This document shows, one piece after another, positions 1-5,147 of a stretch of DNA of 5,524 nucleotides. Below the pieces are notes generated by a model, which had not been told where the DNA came from, did no database searches, and saw only the letters and a list, made by a program, of their open reading frames with translations. Source of the DNA: Clostridiales bacterium (lineage in GTDB: Bacteria; Bacillota; Clostridia; Oscillospirales; Oscillospiraceae); the NCBI GenBank assembly GCA_021201515.1, contig JAJQET010000072.1, positions 1 through 5,524 of the forward strand, written 5' to 3'. The position numbers and the translations under genes are program-made. Numbering within the stretch: the first letter of the stretch is position 1; each line of letters opens with the position of its first letter.

Positions 1-1
1 C

Positions 2-1102
2 CTGTACATGAACGCGCTGATGATGTTGAGCTACCCCCTGGTGTTCTGCTCCATTGTGGTGGGTATCCACGGCATCGGCAGCGTCAGCAAGACCGGTAAA
101 ATCGGCGGGCTGTCCCTGCTGTTCTTCCTGGTGACGACCGCTGTGGCCAGCGCCCTGGGGCTGGTGCTGCCCCGCATCCTGAATCTGGGCACCGGCGTCA
201 CCATTGAGATGGCGGAGAGCACCGTGGAGGCCACCCAGTTCACCAGCCTGCTGGACACGCTGGAGAACCTGATCCCCTCCAACCCCATTGTCTCCTTCGC
301 CGACGGCAATATGCTCCAGGTGCTGGTGTTCGCCCTCATCATCGGCTTCACCATCCTGGCCGTGGGGGAGAAGGGGGAGCCGCTGATGGCTGTCATCACC
401 TCCGTGAATGACGTCTCCCTGAAAATCATCTCCGTGGTGATGTACTTCACCCCCCTGGGCGTCCTCTGCTCCATCGCCACCGTGGTGGAGGCCAACGGCA
501 CCGACACCATCCTGTCCCTGGCCACCGTGATGATCGCCCTGTACATCACCTACTTCCTGTACGCCGTGGTGTTCTACGGCGGGCTGGTCAGGACGCTGGG
601 CAAGTGCTCCATCCGGAAGTTCTTCTCCGCTGTGGCGCCGGCAGCGCTGAACGCCTTCGGCACCTGCTCCTCCTCCGCCACCATCCCCCTGAGCATGAAG
701 TGCATGGAGGAGGAGCTGGACTGCCCCAATGAGATCACCTCCCTGGCCATCCCCCTGGGGGCCACAGTGAACATGGACGCCGTCTCCATCGTCATGAGCT
801 TTATGATCACCTTCTTCGCCTCCGCCTGCGGGGTGGAGGTCAGCATCAGCATGATGGTGGTGATTCTGCTGGCCAACGTGCTGCTGAGCATCGGCACCCC
901 CGGCGTCCCCGGCGGGGCCATCGCCTCCTTCGCCGCCCTGTCCGCCATGGCGGGCCTGCCCAGCGGCATCATGGGGGTGTACATCAGCGTCAACACCCTG
1001 GCGGACATGGGGGCCACCTGTGTCAACGTGCTGGGGGACCTGGCCTGCTGCCAGGTGCTGAGCGCTCAGCTGGGCAAGCATAAGCCCGCGGAGACAAAGT
1101 AA
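2..1102 (+). CDS. Sodium:dicarboxylate/amino-acid symporter (SDF/DAACS family), 5' end outside window
   Basis: Secondary transporter of the GltPh/GltP/SstT/EAAT family, moving an amino acid or dicarboxylate across the cytoplasmic membrane with cations. The reading frame is open to the left edge. Its first visible residues (LYMNALMMLSYPLVF) align with the second membrane helix of GltPh, so the first helix, roughly 45-60 residues, lies outside the window; the ATG at 8 is internal. Counting from that ATG, landmarks are the HP1 serine-rich motif SSSATIPLSM (221-230), the helix 7 motif NMDA (255-258, normally NMDG), the HP2 tip GTPGVPGG (296-303), and the helix 8 motif DMGATCVNVLGD (333-344). Cation-site residues N255, D257, N340 and D344 and the amino-group-binding aspartate D333 are kept. 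The arginine that binds an acidic side chain is replaced by A336, so a neutral or unusual substrate is inferred. The gene converges on the XRE gene. Confidence 0.95.
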   Translation: MYMNALMMLSYPLVFCSIVVGIHGIGSVSKTGKIGGLSLLFFLVTTAVASALGLVLPRILNLGTGVTIEMAESTVEATQFTSLLDTLENLIPSNPIVSFADGNMLQVLVFALIIGFTILAVGEKGEPLMAVITSVNDVSLKIISVVMYFTPLGVLCSIATVVEANGTDTILSLATVMIALYITYFLYAVVFYGGLVRTLGKCSIRKFFSAVAPAALNAFGTCSSSATIPLSMKCMEEELDCPNEITSLAIPLGATVNMDAVSIVMSFMITFFASACGVEVSISMMVVILLANVLLSIGTPGVPGGAIASFAALSAMAGLPSGIMGVYISVNTLADMGATCVNVLGDLACCQVLSAQLGKHKPAETK

Positions 1103-1111
1103 CCTCAGACC

Positions 1112-1147
1112 AAAACGCGCCCGCAGGCAGCTGCCTGCGGGCGCGTT
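1112..1147. terminator. Bidirectional intrinsic terminator between convergent genes
   Basis: Positions 1114-1147 form a perfect inverted repeat with 17-base arms (left arm AACGCGCCCGCAGGCAG) and no spacer, so the folded RNA would have a short loop from the centre. It begins 12 bases after the symporter stop and lies 12 bases beyond the stop of the opposing XRE gene. On the minus strand the stem runs into TTTT followed by GG, a reasonable intrinsic terminator for the XRE gene. On the plus strand the U-tract is weak (TTCGTCGCTTCTG), so termination there would depend mainly on the very strong stem. Confidence 0.8.
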
Positions 1148-1158
1148 CGTCGCTTCTG

Positions 1159-2478
1159 TCAACTGAGCTTTCTCTTTTTCAGCTCATGGCGGTACCAGAG
1201 AAGGCCCGCCGCCAGCTCCATGGCATAGGCGATGTTCCAGATGATATTGACTACATTCTGGATGCTATCGGCCTTCGCGAAGTCCTCCTCCGTCAGCACC
1301 CGCACCGTCCATCTGTCCCCTTCACCGCTGGTCGAAACAAGCCAGACGTCGGTATTCCGCCACTCATATTCCAGCGTGGTGCCGTCCGGGCCTTCGATTT
1401 CTTCTAGGACGTCTTCCACCTCAGTGTCGCCTTCCTCCTCCTCGGCTACAGACTCTTCATAGCCCGGAACTCTTACAGTGACGTCAGACTCCACCGGCCC
1501 AACGGTGCTTTCCTCGTCCCAGACCTCATCGCTGGGGTCCGGCTCCGTCGCCATGTAGGTCTGGAAGCTCTCAAAGTCGGTAAAGACGGTGCCCTGCACC
1601 AGTTGTTCCGCCGATGCGTTCTCATTGAACATCAACTGGCCCACCAGGGTCAGCGCCATCACCAGCGCCGTGACGCCAAGGGTCTTGCCTCTCGCCTTCC
1701 ACAGGTTGGTGCGGCGGGCGGCCTCCGCCTCGCTGATGTGGTAAAAGCCCCGCTTCTCCGCTGTGCGGGAAAGCACTATCGTCAGGACTCCCCACAGCAC
1801 AGCTGCCAGCAGGCCGAACATCAGCCCGTAGGCCAGCCAGGTAACGCCCAGGATTCCCTGATAGGTGTCATAGGGAATGGCAATCAGGGGAACGGTCGCA
1901 CCCAGCAGCACCACCGCCAGGCCCACCACGGCCTTCGCCGTGCGCAGGAGGAACCGCCGAAACTCATTCAGCGCCTCCCCCTGGAAGTCCTCCCCGTCGG
2001 TCCCGGCCTGGGCCAGGATGCAAAAGACCGCCTCGCACAAAATCGCCGCCACATAGAACAGGCAGCCCACAAAGAAGCCGACATAGGCCCGGTTAAAGCC
2101 GAAGTTCATCACCATGGCCCCCAGCAGCCCCGCCAGGCTCAGCCCTACGGACAGCATGCTCCGGGTCAGCAGCTTTGTCCTTCCGTCGGACAGGATGCGG
2201 GCAATCTGCTTCTCCGTCCTGGCGGGGGAAGGCGCAGGCCGGGCTGCCCCGGCAGGCTCCCCGGCGGGATTGCGCTCCCCTCGGAGCAGCTCGTCCGTCG
2301 TCACGCCGAACAGCTCCGCAATCACCGGGATCAGGGTCAGGTCGGGCAGGCTCTCGTCCCGCTCCCAACGGCTCACCGCCTTATCGGAGACGTTCAGTTT
2401 CTCCGCCAAATCCTTCTGGGTCATGCCGTTGGCCTTCCGGAGGACGGCAATGAATTTCCCTATCGTTTTCGCTTCCAC
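1159..2478 (-). CDS. XRE-type helix-turn-helix protein fused to a six-helix membrane domain
   Basis: Predicted membrane-anchored transcriptional regulator of 439 residues. Residues 5-66 form a typical Cro/CI (HTH_3) domain, with the helix-turn-helix around MTQKDLAEKLNVSDKAVSRW and the usual DELLRGE end. A Pro/Ala-rich linker (70-87) leads to hydrophobic segments at about 107-127, 132-157, 182-203, 209-237 and 265-284. A hydrophilic, very acidic region (about 286-403, with E/D clusters at 342-362) follows, then a last helix (about 404-428) and a basic end KKRK. With the DNA-binding domain inside, this topology places the acidic region outside the membrane and the basic tail inside, consistent with the positive-inside rule. 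The start is GTG, 9 bases after AAGGAG. The signal it senses and its targets are unknown; a one-component sensor with autoregulation is inferred. A terminator follows the stop. Confidence 0.88.
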   Translation of the reverse strand: MEAKTIGKFIAVLRKANGMTQKDLAEKLNVSDKAVSRWERDESLPDLTLIPVIAELFGVTTDELLRGERNPAGEPAGAARPAPSPARTEKQIARILSDGRTKLLTRSMLSVGLSLAGLLGAMVMNFGFNRAYVGFFVGCLFYVAAILCEAVFCILAQAGTDGEDFQGEALNEFRRFLLRTAKAVVGLAVVLLGATVPLIAIPYDTYQGILGVTWLAYGLMFGLLAAVLWGVLTIVLSRTAEKRGFYHISEAEAARRTNLWKARGKTLGVTALVMALTLVGQLMFNENASAEQLVQGTVFTDFESFQTYMATEPDPSDEVWDEESTVGPVESDVTVRVPGYEESVAEEEEGDTEVEDVLEEIEGPDGTTLEYEWRNTDVWLVSTSGEGDRWTVRVLTEEDFAKADSIQNVVNIIWNIAYAMELAAGLLWYRHELKKRKLS

Positions 2479-2487
2479 GGTACTTCA

Positions 2488-2493
2488 CTCCTT
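2488..2493 (-). promoter_or_regulatory. Ribosome binding site fixing the GTG start of the XRE gene
   Basis: AAGGAG on the minus strand, 9 bases before the GTG codon at 2476-2478. It supports this non-ATG start; the first helix of the helix-turn-helix domain begins directly after it. Confidence 0.75.
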
Positions 2494-2505
2494 ACGAAAG
2501 ATGCT

Positions 2506-2526
2506 TTGTCCGGGCCCTTTGGACAA
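2506..2526. promoter_or_regulatory. Operator-like dyad TTGTCC-N9-GGACAA upstream of the XRE gene
   Basis: Perfect 6-bp inverted half-sites (2506-2511 and 2521-2526) separated by nine bases. The dyad covers the predicted transcription start of the XRE gene, immediately downstream of its candidate -10. Two-fold symmetric sites at this position are typical of autorepressing XRE proteins, so this is a candidate operator. It could equally be a small hairpin in the leader RNA. The arms are short and no second copy was found in the window. Confidence 0.4.
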
Positions 2527-2530
2527 GCCT

Positions 2531-2539
2531 ATCCTAGCA
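2531..2539 (-). promoter_or_regulatory. Candidate extended -10 promoter for the XRE gene
   Basis: On the minus strand the sequence reads TGC followed by TAGGAT, an extended -10 element (TGn plus a hexamer differing from TATAAT at two positions). No good -35 lies 16-18 bases upstream, where the T-tract of the preceding terminator sits; extended -10 promoters can work without one. Transcription would begin near 2524, giving a leader of about 45 bases. Confidence 0.4.
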
Positions 2540-2548
2540 AATTCCCGC

Positions 2549-2613
2549 AAAAAAAGCCACCCCGCAGACCGAAAATCACTCTCGCTTTGCGAGAATTTGC
2601 GGTTTTGGGGTGG
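2549..2613 (-). terminator. Intrinsic terminator after the larC2-like gene
   Basis: On the minus strand a long imperfect hairpin starts 9 bases after the stop at 2623. The outer stem is GGGGTGG/CCACCCC (2607-2613 with 2557-2563). There is an internal loop, a middle stem between 2595-2602 and 2570-2577 with one mismatch, and an inner stem TCTCGC/GCGAGA (2580-2585 with 2589-2594) closed by a three-base loop. Seven consecutive T residues follow (2549-2555). This should end the ftsZ-nudix-larC2 transcript before the XRE promoter. Confidence 0.85.
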
Positions 2614-2622
2614 TGAAGGCGT

Positions 2623-3090
2623 TTATTGGGCCGTGTTCTCCCAGGCGGTCTGGGCCAGGCGGTACACCGTCTGATAGCTCTCTCCGGTGGCCCGGCACAG
2701 GGCGGCGACGCTGTCGTACTCCGGGTAGGCCCGCTCCGACCCGTCCGGCAGGGTGCAGACCTTCACCGCCACCGGGCCCAGCGCTGTCTCCGCCCGGTCC
2801 ATCCGCCGGGGGAGGACCGTTCGCTCCATCTCCACCCGGCGGATGCCGATGGTGGTGGTGTGCTGAAAAATGAGGGCTTCCAGCGCTGTGCGCCGCTCCT
2901 CGGTGCAGATCACGCTCAGCAGGCAGGCCGGGCGGTTCTTCTTCATATAAATGGGCTGGTAGTACACGTCTCTGGCCCCGGCGGAGAGCAGCAGCTCCAT
3001 GACGAAGCCCAGATTTTCCCCGGTGCAGTCGTCCAGATTGGTCTCCAGCTTCCAGATGGTGTCTCTGCCCTCTCCCTCGTGGGATGTCAT
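2623..3090 (-). CDS. larC: Stand-alone LarC C-terminal (LarC2, DUF111) domain protein
   Basis: A 155-residue protein matching only the C-terminal half of LarC, the CTP-dependent nickel insertase that finishes the nickel-pincer nucleotide cofactor of lactate racemase and related enzymes. Visible family motifs are ETNLDDCTGE (16-25), the basic MKKNRPA loop (49-55), the TTTIGIRR segment (78-85), GPVAVKV (105-111) and PEYDS (123-127). The open frame extends upstream to an ATG at 3144, but that codon has no ribosome binding site. The ATG at 3088-3090 follows AGAAGGGAG with 9 bases between and gives a protein starting close to the domain, so it was chosen. Full LarC is about 400 residues, and in Lactobacillus plantarum LarC1 and LarC2 are joined by ribosomal frameshifting. 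Here the upstream gene is a Nudix hydrolase, not LarC1, so the role is uncertain. The family call is firm; the pathway role is inferred. Confidence 0.87.
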   Translation of the reverse strand: MTSHEGEGRDTIWKLETNLDDCTGENLGFVMELLLSAGARDVYYQPIYMKKNRPACLLSVICTEERRTALEALIFQHTTTIGIRRVEMERTVLPRRMDRAETALGPVAVKVCTLPDGSERAYPEYDSVAALCRATGESYQTVYRLAQTAWENTAQ

Positions 3091-3099
3091 GCCGGTTTG

Positions 3100-3108
3100 C
3101 TCCCTTCT
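3100..3108 (-). promoter_or_regulatory. Ribosome binding site deciding the larC2-like start
   Basis: AGAAGGGAG on the minus strand, ending 9 bases before the ATG at 3088-3090. The alternative ATG at 3142-3144 is preceded only by TGTGAAAAA, which has no Shine-Dalgarno match. This site therefore shortens the gene by 18 codons compared with the longest open frame. Confidence 0.7.
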
Positions 3109-3144
3109 GTTTCCACTTTGTTGCAGGCTGTTACTGTTTGTCAT

Positions 3145-3165
3145 TTTTTCACAGGCTGTGAAAAA
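3145..3165. repeat. 21-bp palindrome over the nudix stop codon
   Basis: TTTTTCACAG and CTGTGAAAAA form perfect 10-base arms around a single central G. The palindrome spans the last codons and the TGA stop of the nudix gene, upstream of larC2. It lacks a U-tract following the stem on either strand, so it is a poor intrinsic terminator. It could be an RNA hairpin between the two coding regions or a protein-binding dyad. The symmetry is seen directly; the function is unknown. Confidence 0.5.
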
Positions 3166-3769
3166 CTCCGTCCGCGCAGTTCAGGAGCTGCCAGGTGATG
3201 CGAGCGGTCAGCCCCCAGATGGTCTCCCCGTCCCAGCGCCAGTACAGCGCCTCCTGCCGGAACCGGTAGCCCCTCAGGAAGTCCTGCACCTCCGGGGGCT
3301 GCTCCTCCAGCCGCTCCGGGGCCAGGGTATACGCAGCCCGGCTGGGCGGGGTGCGCAGCAGCCAGTCCAGAGGGACGGTGAAGATGCGCCCCACCTCCGC
3401 CGGGGAGGGCCTGGCCCCCTCTACCGCCGCCTGGGGCACCACCCCCACCACGGGGTACACCCGCCGCAGGGTGCTGTGTACCGTCATGGGCAGCTCCCCC
3501 AGCAGGGTCACCCGCTTCGGGGGAATGGCCAACTCCTCCCAGGTCTCCCGGAGGGCGGCCTCTGAGGGCGTCTCCGCCCCTTCGATGCCCCCGCCGGGGA
3601 AACCCCCCGGCTGGCGGCGCAGGGTGGCCGCACGCACCTCGTACAGCAGGGCATAGCCCTCCTCCGTCTCCACCAGCGGCACCAGCACCGCGGCCTCCCG
3701 GAGCCGCTCCCCCGCCGGGGCAGTCGGCCGGGCCAGCGCCCGGCGCAGCCCCTCCAGCTCGTCCTTCAT
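3149..3769 (-). CDS. Nudix hydrolase, CoA pyrophosphatase-like (NudL/NUDT7-8 group)
   Basis: A 206-residue Nudix hydrolase, probably cytoplasmic, expected to split the pyrophosphate bond of coenzyme A or acyl-CoA into phosphopantetheine and 3',5'-ADP. The Nudix box runs from G60 to I82 (G60, E66, R74, E75, E78, E79); the catalytic REx2EE is intact but the usual late glycine is A81. Just before it lies LLYEVRAATLRRQPGGFPGG (41-60), a divergent form of the LLTxRSxxLRxxxGxxxFPGG signature that marks CoA pyrophosphatases, apparently two residues short before FPGG. The open frame reaches an ATG at 3853 that overlaps the end of ftsZ by 8 bases, but it has no well-placed ribosome binding site. The ATG at 3767-3769 follows AGGAGG with a 4-base gap and places about 25 residues before the AAVLVPL strand, as in E. 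coli NudL, so it was preferred. Substrate assignment is by motif only; another nucleotide pyrophosphate is possible. Confidence 0.88.
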   Translation of the reverse strand: MKDELEGLRRALARPTAPAGERLREAAVLVPLVETEEGYALLYEVRAATLRRQPGGFPGGGIEGAETPSEAALRETWEELAIPPKRVTLLGELPMTVHSTLRRVYPVVGVVPQAAVEGARPSPAEVGRIFTVPLDWLLRTPPSRAAYTLAPERLEEQPPEVQDFLRGYRFRQEALYWRWDGETIWGLTARITWQLLNCADGVFHSL

Positions 3770-3773
3770 ACGT

Positions 3774-3779
3774 CCTCCT
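3774..3779 (-). promoter_or_regulatory. Ribosome binding site deciding the nudix start
   Basis: AGGAGG on the minus strand, four bases before the ATG at 3767-3769. The spacing is short but the match is complete. The upstream alternative ATG at 3851-3853 has nothing comparable at a usable distance. A hairpin (3782-3825) ends two bases upstream of this site. Confidence 0.65.
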
Positions 3780-3781
3780 GA

Positions 3782-3825
3782 CGCAGGGAGGGCCATCGGC
3801 CTACCACCGACAGCCCTCACCTGCG
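3782..3825 (-). other. Long hairpin in the ftsZ-nudix gap, next to the nudix ribosome binding site
   Basis: Read on the minus strand, CGCAGG, a bulged T, GAGGGC, TG and TCGG pair with CCGA, TG, GCCCTC and CCTGCG around a seven-base loop (TGGTAGG). If the opposed TG steps are counted as tandem U.G wobbles, the stem is about 18 pairs with one bulge. The stem ends close to the AGGAGG of nudix and is not followed by T residues, so it does not look like a classic terminator. Possible roles are protection or processing of the ftsZ mRNA, or setting nudix translation relative to ftsZ. The pairing is seen directly; the function is inferred. Confidence 0.6.
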
Positions 3826-3845
3826 CATTGTGTTCTTTTAGCGTT

Positions 3846-5012
3846 TCAGACATCCTGCCGTCCGAACAGCTTCAAAATATCCTTGAAATAATCATCATCG
3901 ACCTGGCTGTCGGCGGACTTTTTGACGCCTTCCCCTTCTTTGGGCTGGGCCTGCTCCTCCGGCTGCTGAGCGTTGGCATCCCCGGCCTGCCCTTCGGCGG
4001 GCTGTTCGTCTGCCTTCGGCTTCTCAGGCTCGGGAGCGGGCTCCGGCTCCTCACCCTTCTCGGCAAAGCCGGTGGCGATGACGGTGACGCGGATCTCGTC
4101 CTGCAGGTTCTCGTCGATGGTGGCGCCGAAGATGATGTTGGCCTCGGGGTTGGCGGCCTTCTGCACCAGGGAGGCGGCTTCCTCCACCTCTTCCAGGCCG
4201 ATGTCCGGGTCGCCGGTGATGTTGATGATGACGCCCTTGGCCCCGTTGATGGAGGTCTCCAGCAGCGGGGAGGAGATGGCCATCTGGGCCGCATCCTTGG
4301 CCTTGCCCTCGCCTGCGGCCCGGCCAATGCCCATATGGGCCAGACCGGCGTCCTTTATAATGGTGCTGACGTCCGCAAAGTCCAGGTTGATGAAGCCCAC
4401 GTTCTTCACCAGGTCGGTGATGGACTCCACCGCCTGACGGAGCACGTCGTCGGCAATGGCAAAGGCGTTCTTAAAGGTCAGCTTCTGATCGGTGGCGTAA
4501 CGCAGCCGGTCGTTGGGAATGATGACCAGCGAGTCCACCTTCGTCCGCAGCTCCTCAATGCCGGCCTCCGCCGCCCGCATCCGGGGGCGGCCCTCAAAGC
4601 TGAAGGGCTTGGTCACCACGCCCACGGTAAGGATACCCAGCTCCCGGGCCACCTCGGCCACGATGGGACTGCCGCCGGTGCCGGTGCCGCCGCCCATGCC
4701 GCAGGCCACGAACACCATATCCGTCCCCTTCAGGGCATCGGTGATCTTGTCACGGCTCTCCTCGGCGGCCTTCCGGCCCACCTCAGGCTTGGCGCCGGCC
4801 CCCTGGCCGTGGGTCAGCTTTTCGCCCACCTGAATCTTGTAAGTGGCGCTGGATACGTCCAACGCCTGTTTGTCGGTGTTCACCGCGATAAAGTCCACAC
4901 CCTGTGTGCCGGACTCCACCATACGGTTTACCACATTGTTGCCGCCGCCGCCGATGCCAACAACCTTAATGCTAACAACGTTTTCAGGCTCTTGTTCAAA
5001 TCCAAAGGACAT
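3846..5012 (-). CDS. ftsZ: Cell division protein FtsZ
   Basis: Tubulin-like GTPase that polymerises at midcell into the Z-ring and recruits the division machinery. This 388-residue version has the N-terminal nucleotide-binding core (GIGGGGNN, 19-26), the tubulin signature GGGTGTG (107-113) continuing as GSPIVAEVA, the synergy loop NLDFAD (209-214) that completes the neighbour's GTPase site, and a C-terminal domain ending near residue 316. A Pro/Glu/Gln-rich disordered linker (about 317-370) follows, then a final peptide DDDYFKDILKLFGRQDV. That tail lacks the usual proline-containing (D/E)IPxFLR pattern that binds FtsA, SepF and ZapD. The open frame includes a TTG two codons upstream, but AGGAGG at 5022-5027 sits 9 bases from the ATG at 5010-5012 and only 3 from the TTG, so the ATG is chosen. 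ftsQ lies upstream; a dedicated promoter is at 5076-5104. No terminator is seen before nudix. Confidence 0.98.
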   Translation of the reverse strand: MSFGFEQEPENVVSIKVVGIGGGGNNVVNRMVESGTQGVDFIAVNTDKQALDVSSATYKIQVGEKLTHGQGAGAKPEVGRKAAEESRDKITDALKGTDMVFVACGMGGGTGTGGSPIVAEVARELGILTVGVVTKPFSFEGRPRMRAAEAGIEELRTKVDSLVIIPNDRLRYATDQKLTFKNAFAIADDVLRQAVESITDLVKNVGFINLDFADVSTIIKDAGLAHMGIGRAAGEGKAKDAAQMAISSPLLETSINGAKGVIINITGDPDIGLEEVEEAASLVQKAANPEANIIFGATIDENLQDEIRVTVIATGFAEKGEEPEPAPEPEKPKADEQPAEGQAGDANAQQPEEQAQPKEGEGVKKSADSQVDDDYFKDILKLFGRQDV

Positions 5013-5021
5013 ATCCAACTT

Positions 5022-5027
5022 CCTCCT
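5022..5027 (-). promoter_or_regulatory. Ribosome binding site of ftsZ
   Basis: AGGAGG on the minus strand with a 9-base gap to the ATG at 5010-5012. This decides against the in-frame TTG at 5016-5018, which would be only 3 bases away. Confidence 0.85.
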
Positions 5028-5044
5028 ATGTACAGTTCCTGCAA

Positions 5045-5059
5045 GGTCTGCCCCAGACC
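5045..5059 (-). other. Short hairpin in the ftsZ leader
   Basis: GGTCTG and CAGACC form a perfect 6-bp stem around a three-base GGG loop on the minus strand. It lies between the predicted transcription start (near 5069) and the ribosome binding site. No U-tract follows. It may stabilise the leader or influence initiation; no known riboswitch or attenuator was recognised. Confidence 0.45.
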
Positions 5060-5075
5060 ATACTACGCTTCTTTT

Positions 5076-5104
5076 ATTTTAAACGCAAAGCGTGTGGAGG
5101 TCAA
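5076..5104 (-). promoter_or_regulatory. Sigma-A type promoter of ftsZ
   Basis: On the minus strand TTGACC (5099-5104) is separated by exactly 17 bases from TAAAAT (5076-5081); each hexamer differs from the consensus at one position. Predicted transcription starts near 5069, giving a leader of about 57 bases. Upstream, four A-tracts of 5 to 7 bases (5109-5114, 5117-5123, 5136-5140, 5142-5147 as T runs on the plus strand) resemble an UP element. The spacer holds a small dyad, ACGC-AAA-GCGT (5083-5093). This is the best promoter match in the window and should give ftsZ, and probably nudix and larC2, expression independent of ftsQ. Confidence 0.85.
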
Positions 5105-5108
5105 GGCA

Positions 5109-5147
5109 TTTTTTGATTTTTTTCGTTCACTCACATTTTTATTTTTT
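5109..5147 (-). promoter_or_regulatory. A-tract-rich UP-like region upstream of the ftsZ promoter
   Basis: Four minus-strand A-tracts (6, 7, 5 and 6 bases) lie directly upstream of the -35 element in an otherwise GC-rich window. AT-rich tracts here usually contact the RNA polymerase alpha subunit or bend the DNA. The region also includes most of the ftsQ-ftsZ gap, and no hairpin that could terminate ftsQ transcription was found there. The A-tracts are seen directly; the role is inferred. Confidence 0.5.

Noticed and set aside
8..10. ATG at 8 as the true start of the symporter
   Set aside because: The frame is open to the edge, and the residues here match the middle of the family's second helix, so the gene begins upstream.
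1603..2616. A 337-codon open frame on the plus strand opposite the XRE gene
   Set aside because: The product is rich in Gln, His, Arg and Pro without a domain, and it lies antisense to a gene with a clear helix-turn-helix and membrane helices. It is a composition artefact.
3130..3175. Programmed frameshift fusing nudix to larC2, suggested by a T-run, a palindrome, an A-run and the known LarC frameshift
   Set aside because: The larC2 frame is open back through the nudix stop and a +1 shift would join them, but larC2 has its own well-spaced ribosome binding site and start at 3090. The known frameshift joins LarC1 to LarC2, not a Nudix protein.
3851..3853. ATG overlapping the ftsZ end as the nudix start
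   Set aside because: It lacks a usable ribosome binding site, adds 28 residues without family similarity, and would put the conserved hairpin-like structure inside the coding region.
5016..5018. TTG as the ftsZ start codon
   Set aside because: Only 3 bases separate it from AGGAGG, whereas the ATG two codons later has a 9-base gap.
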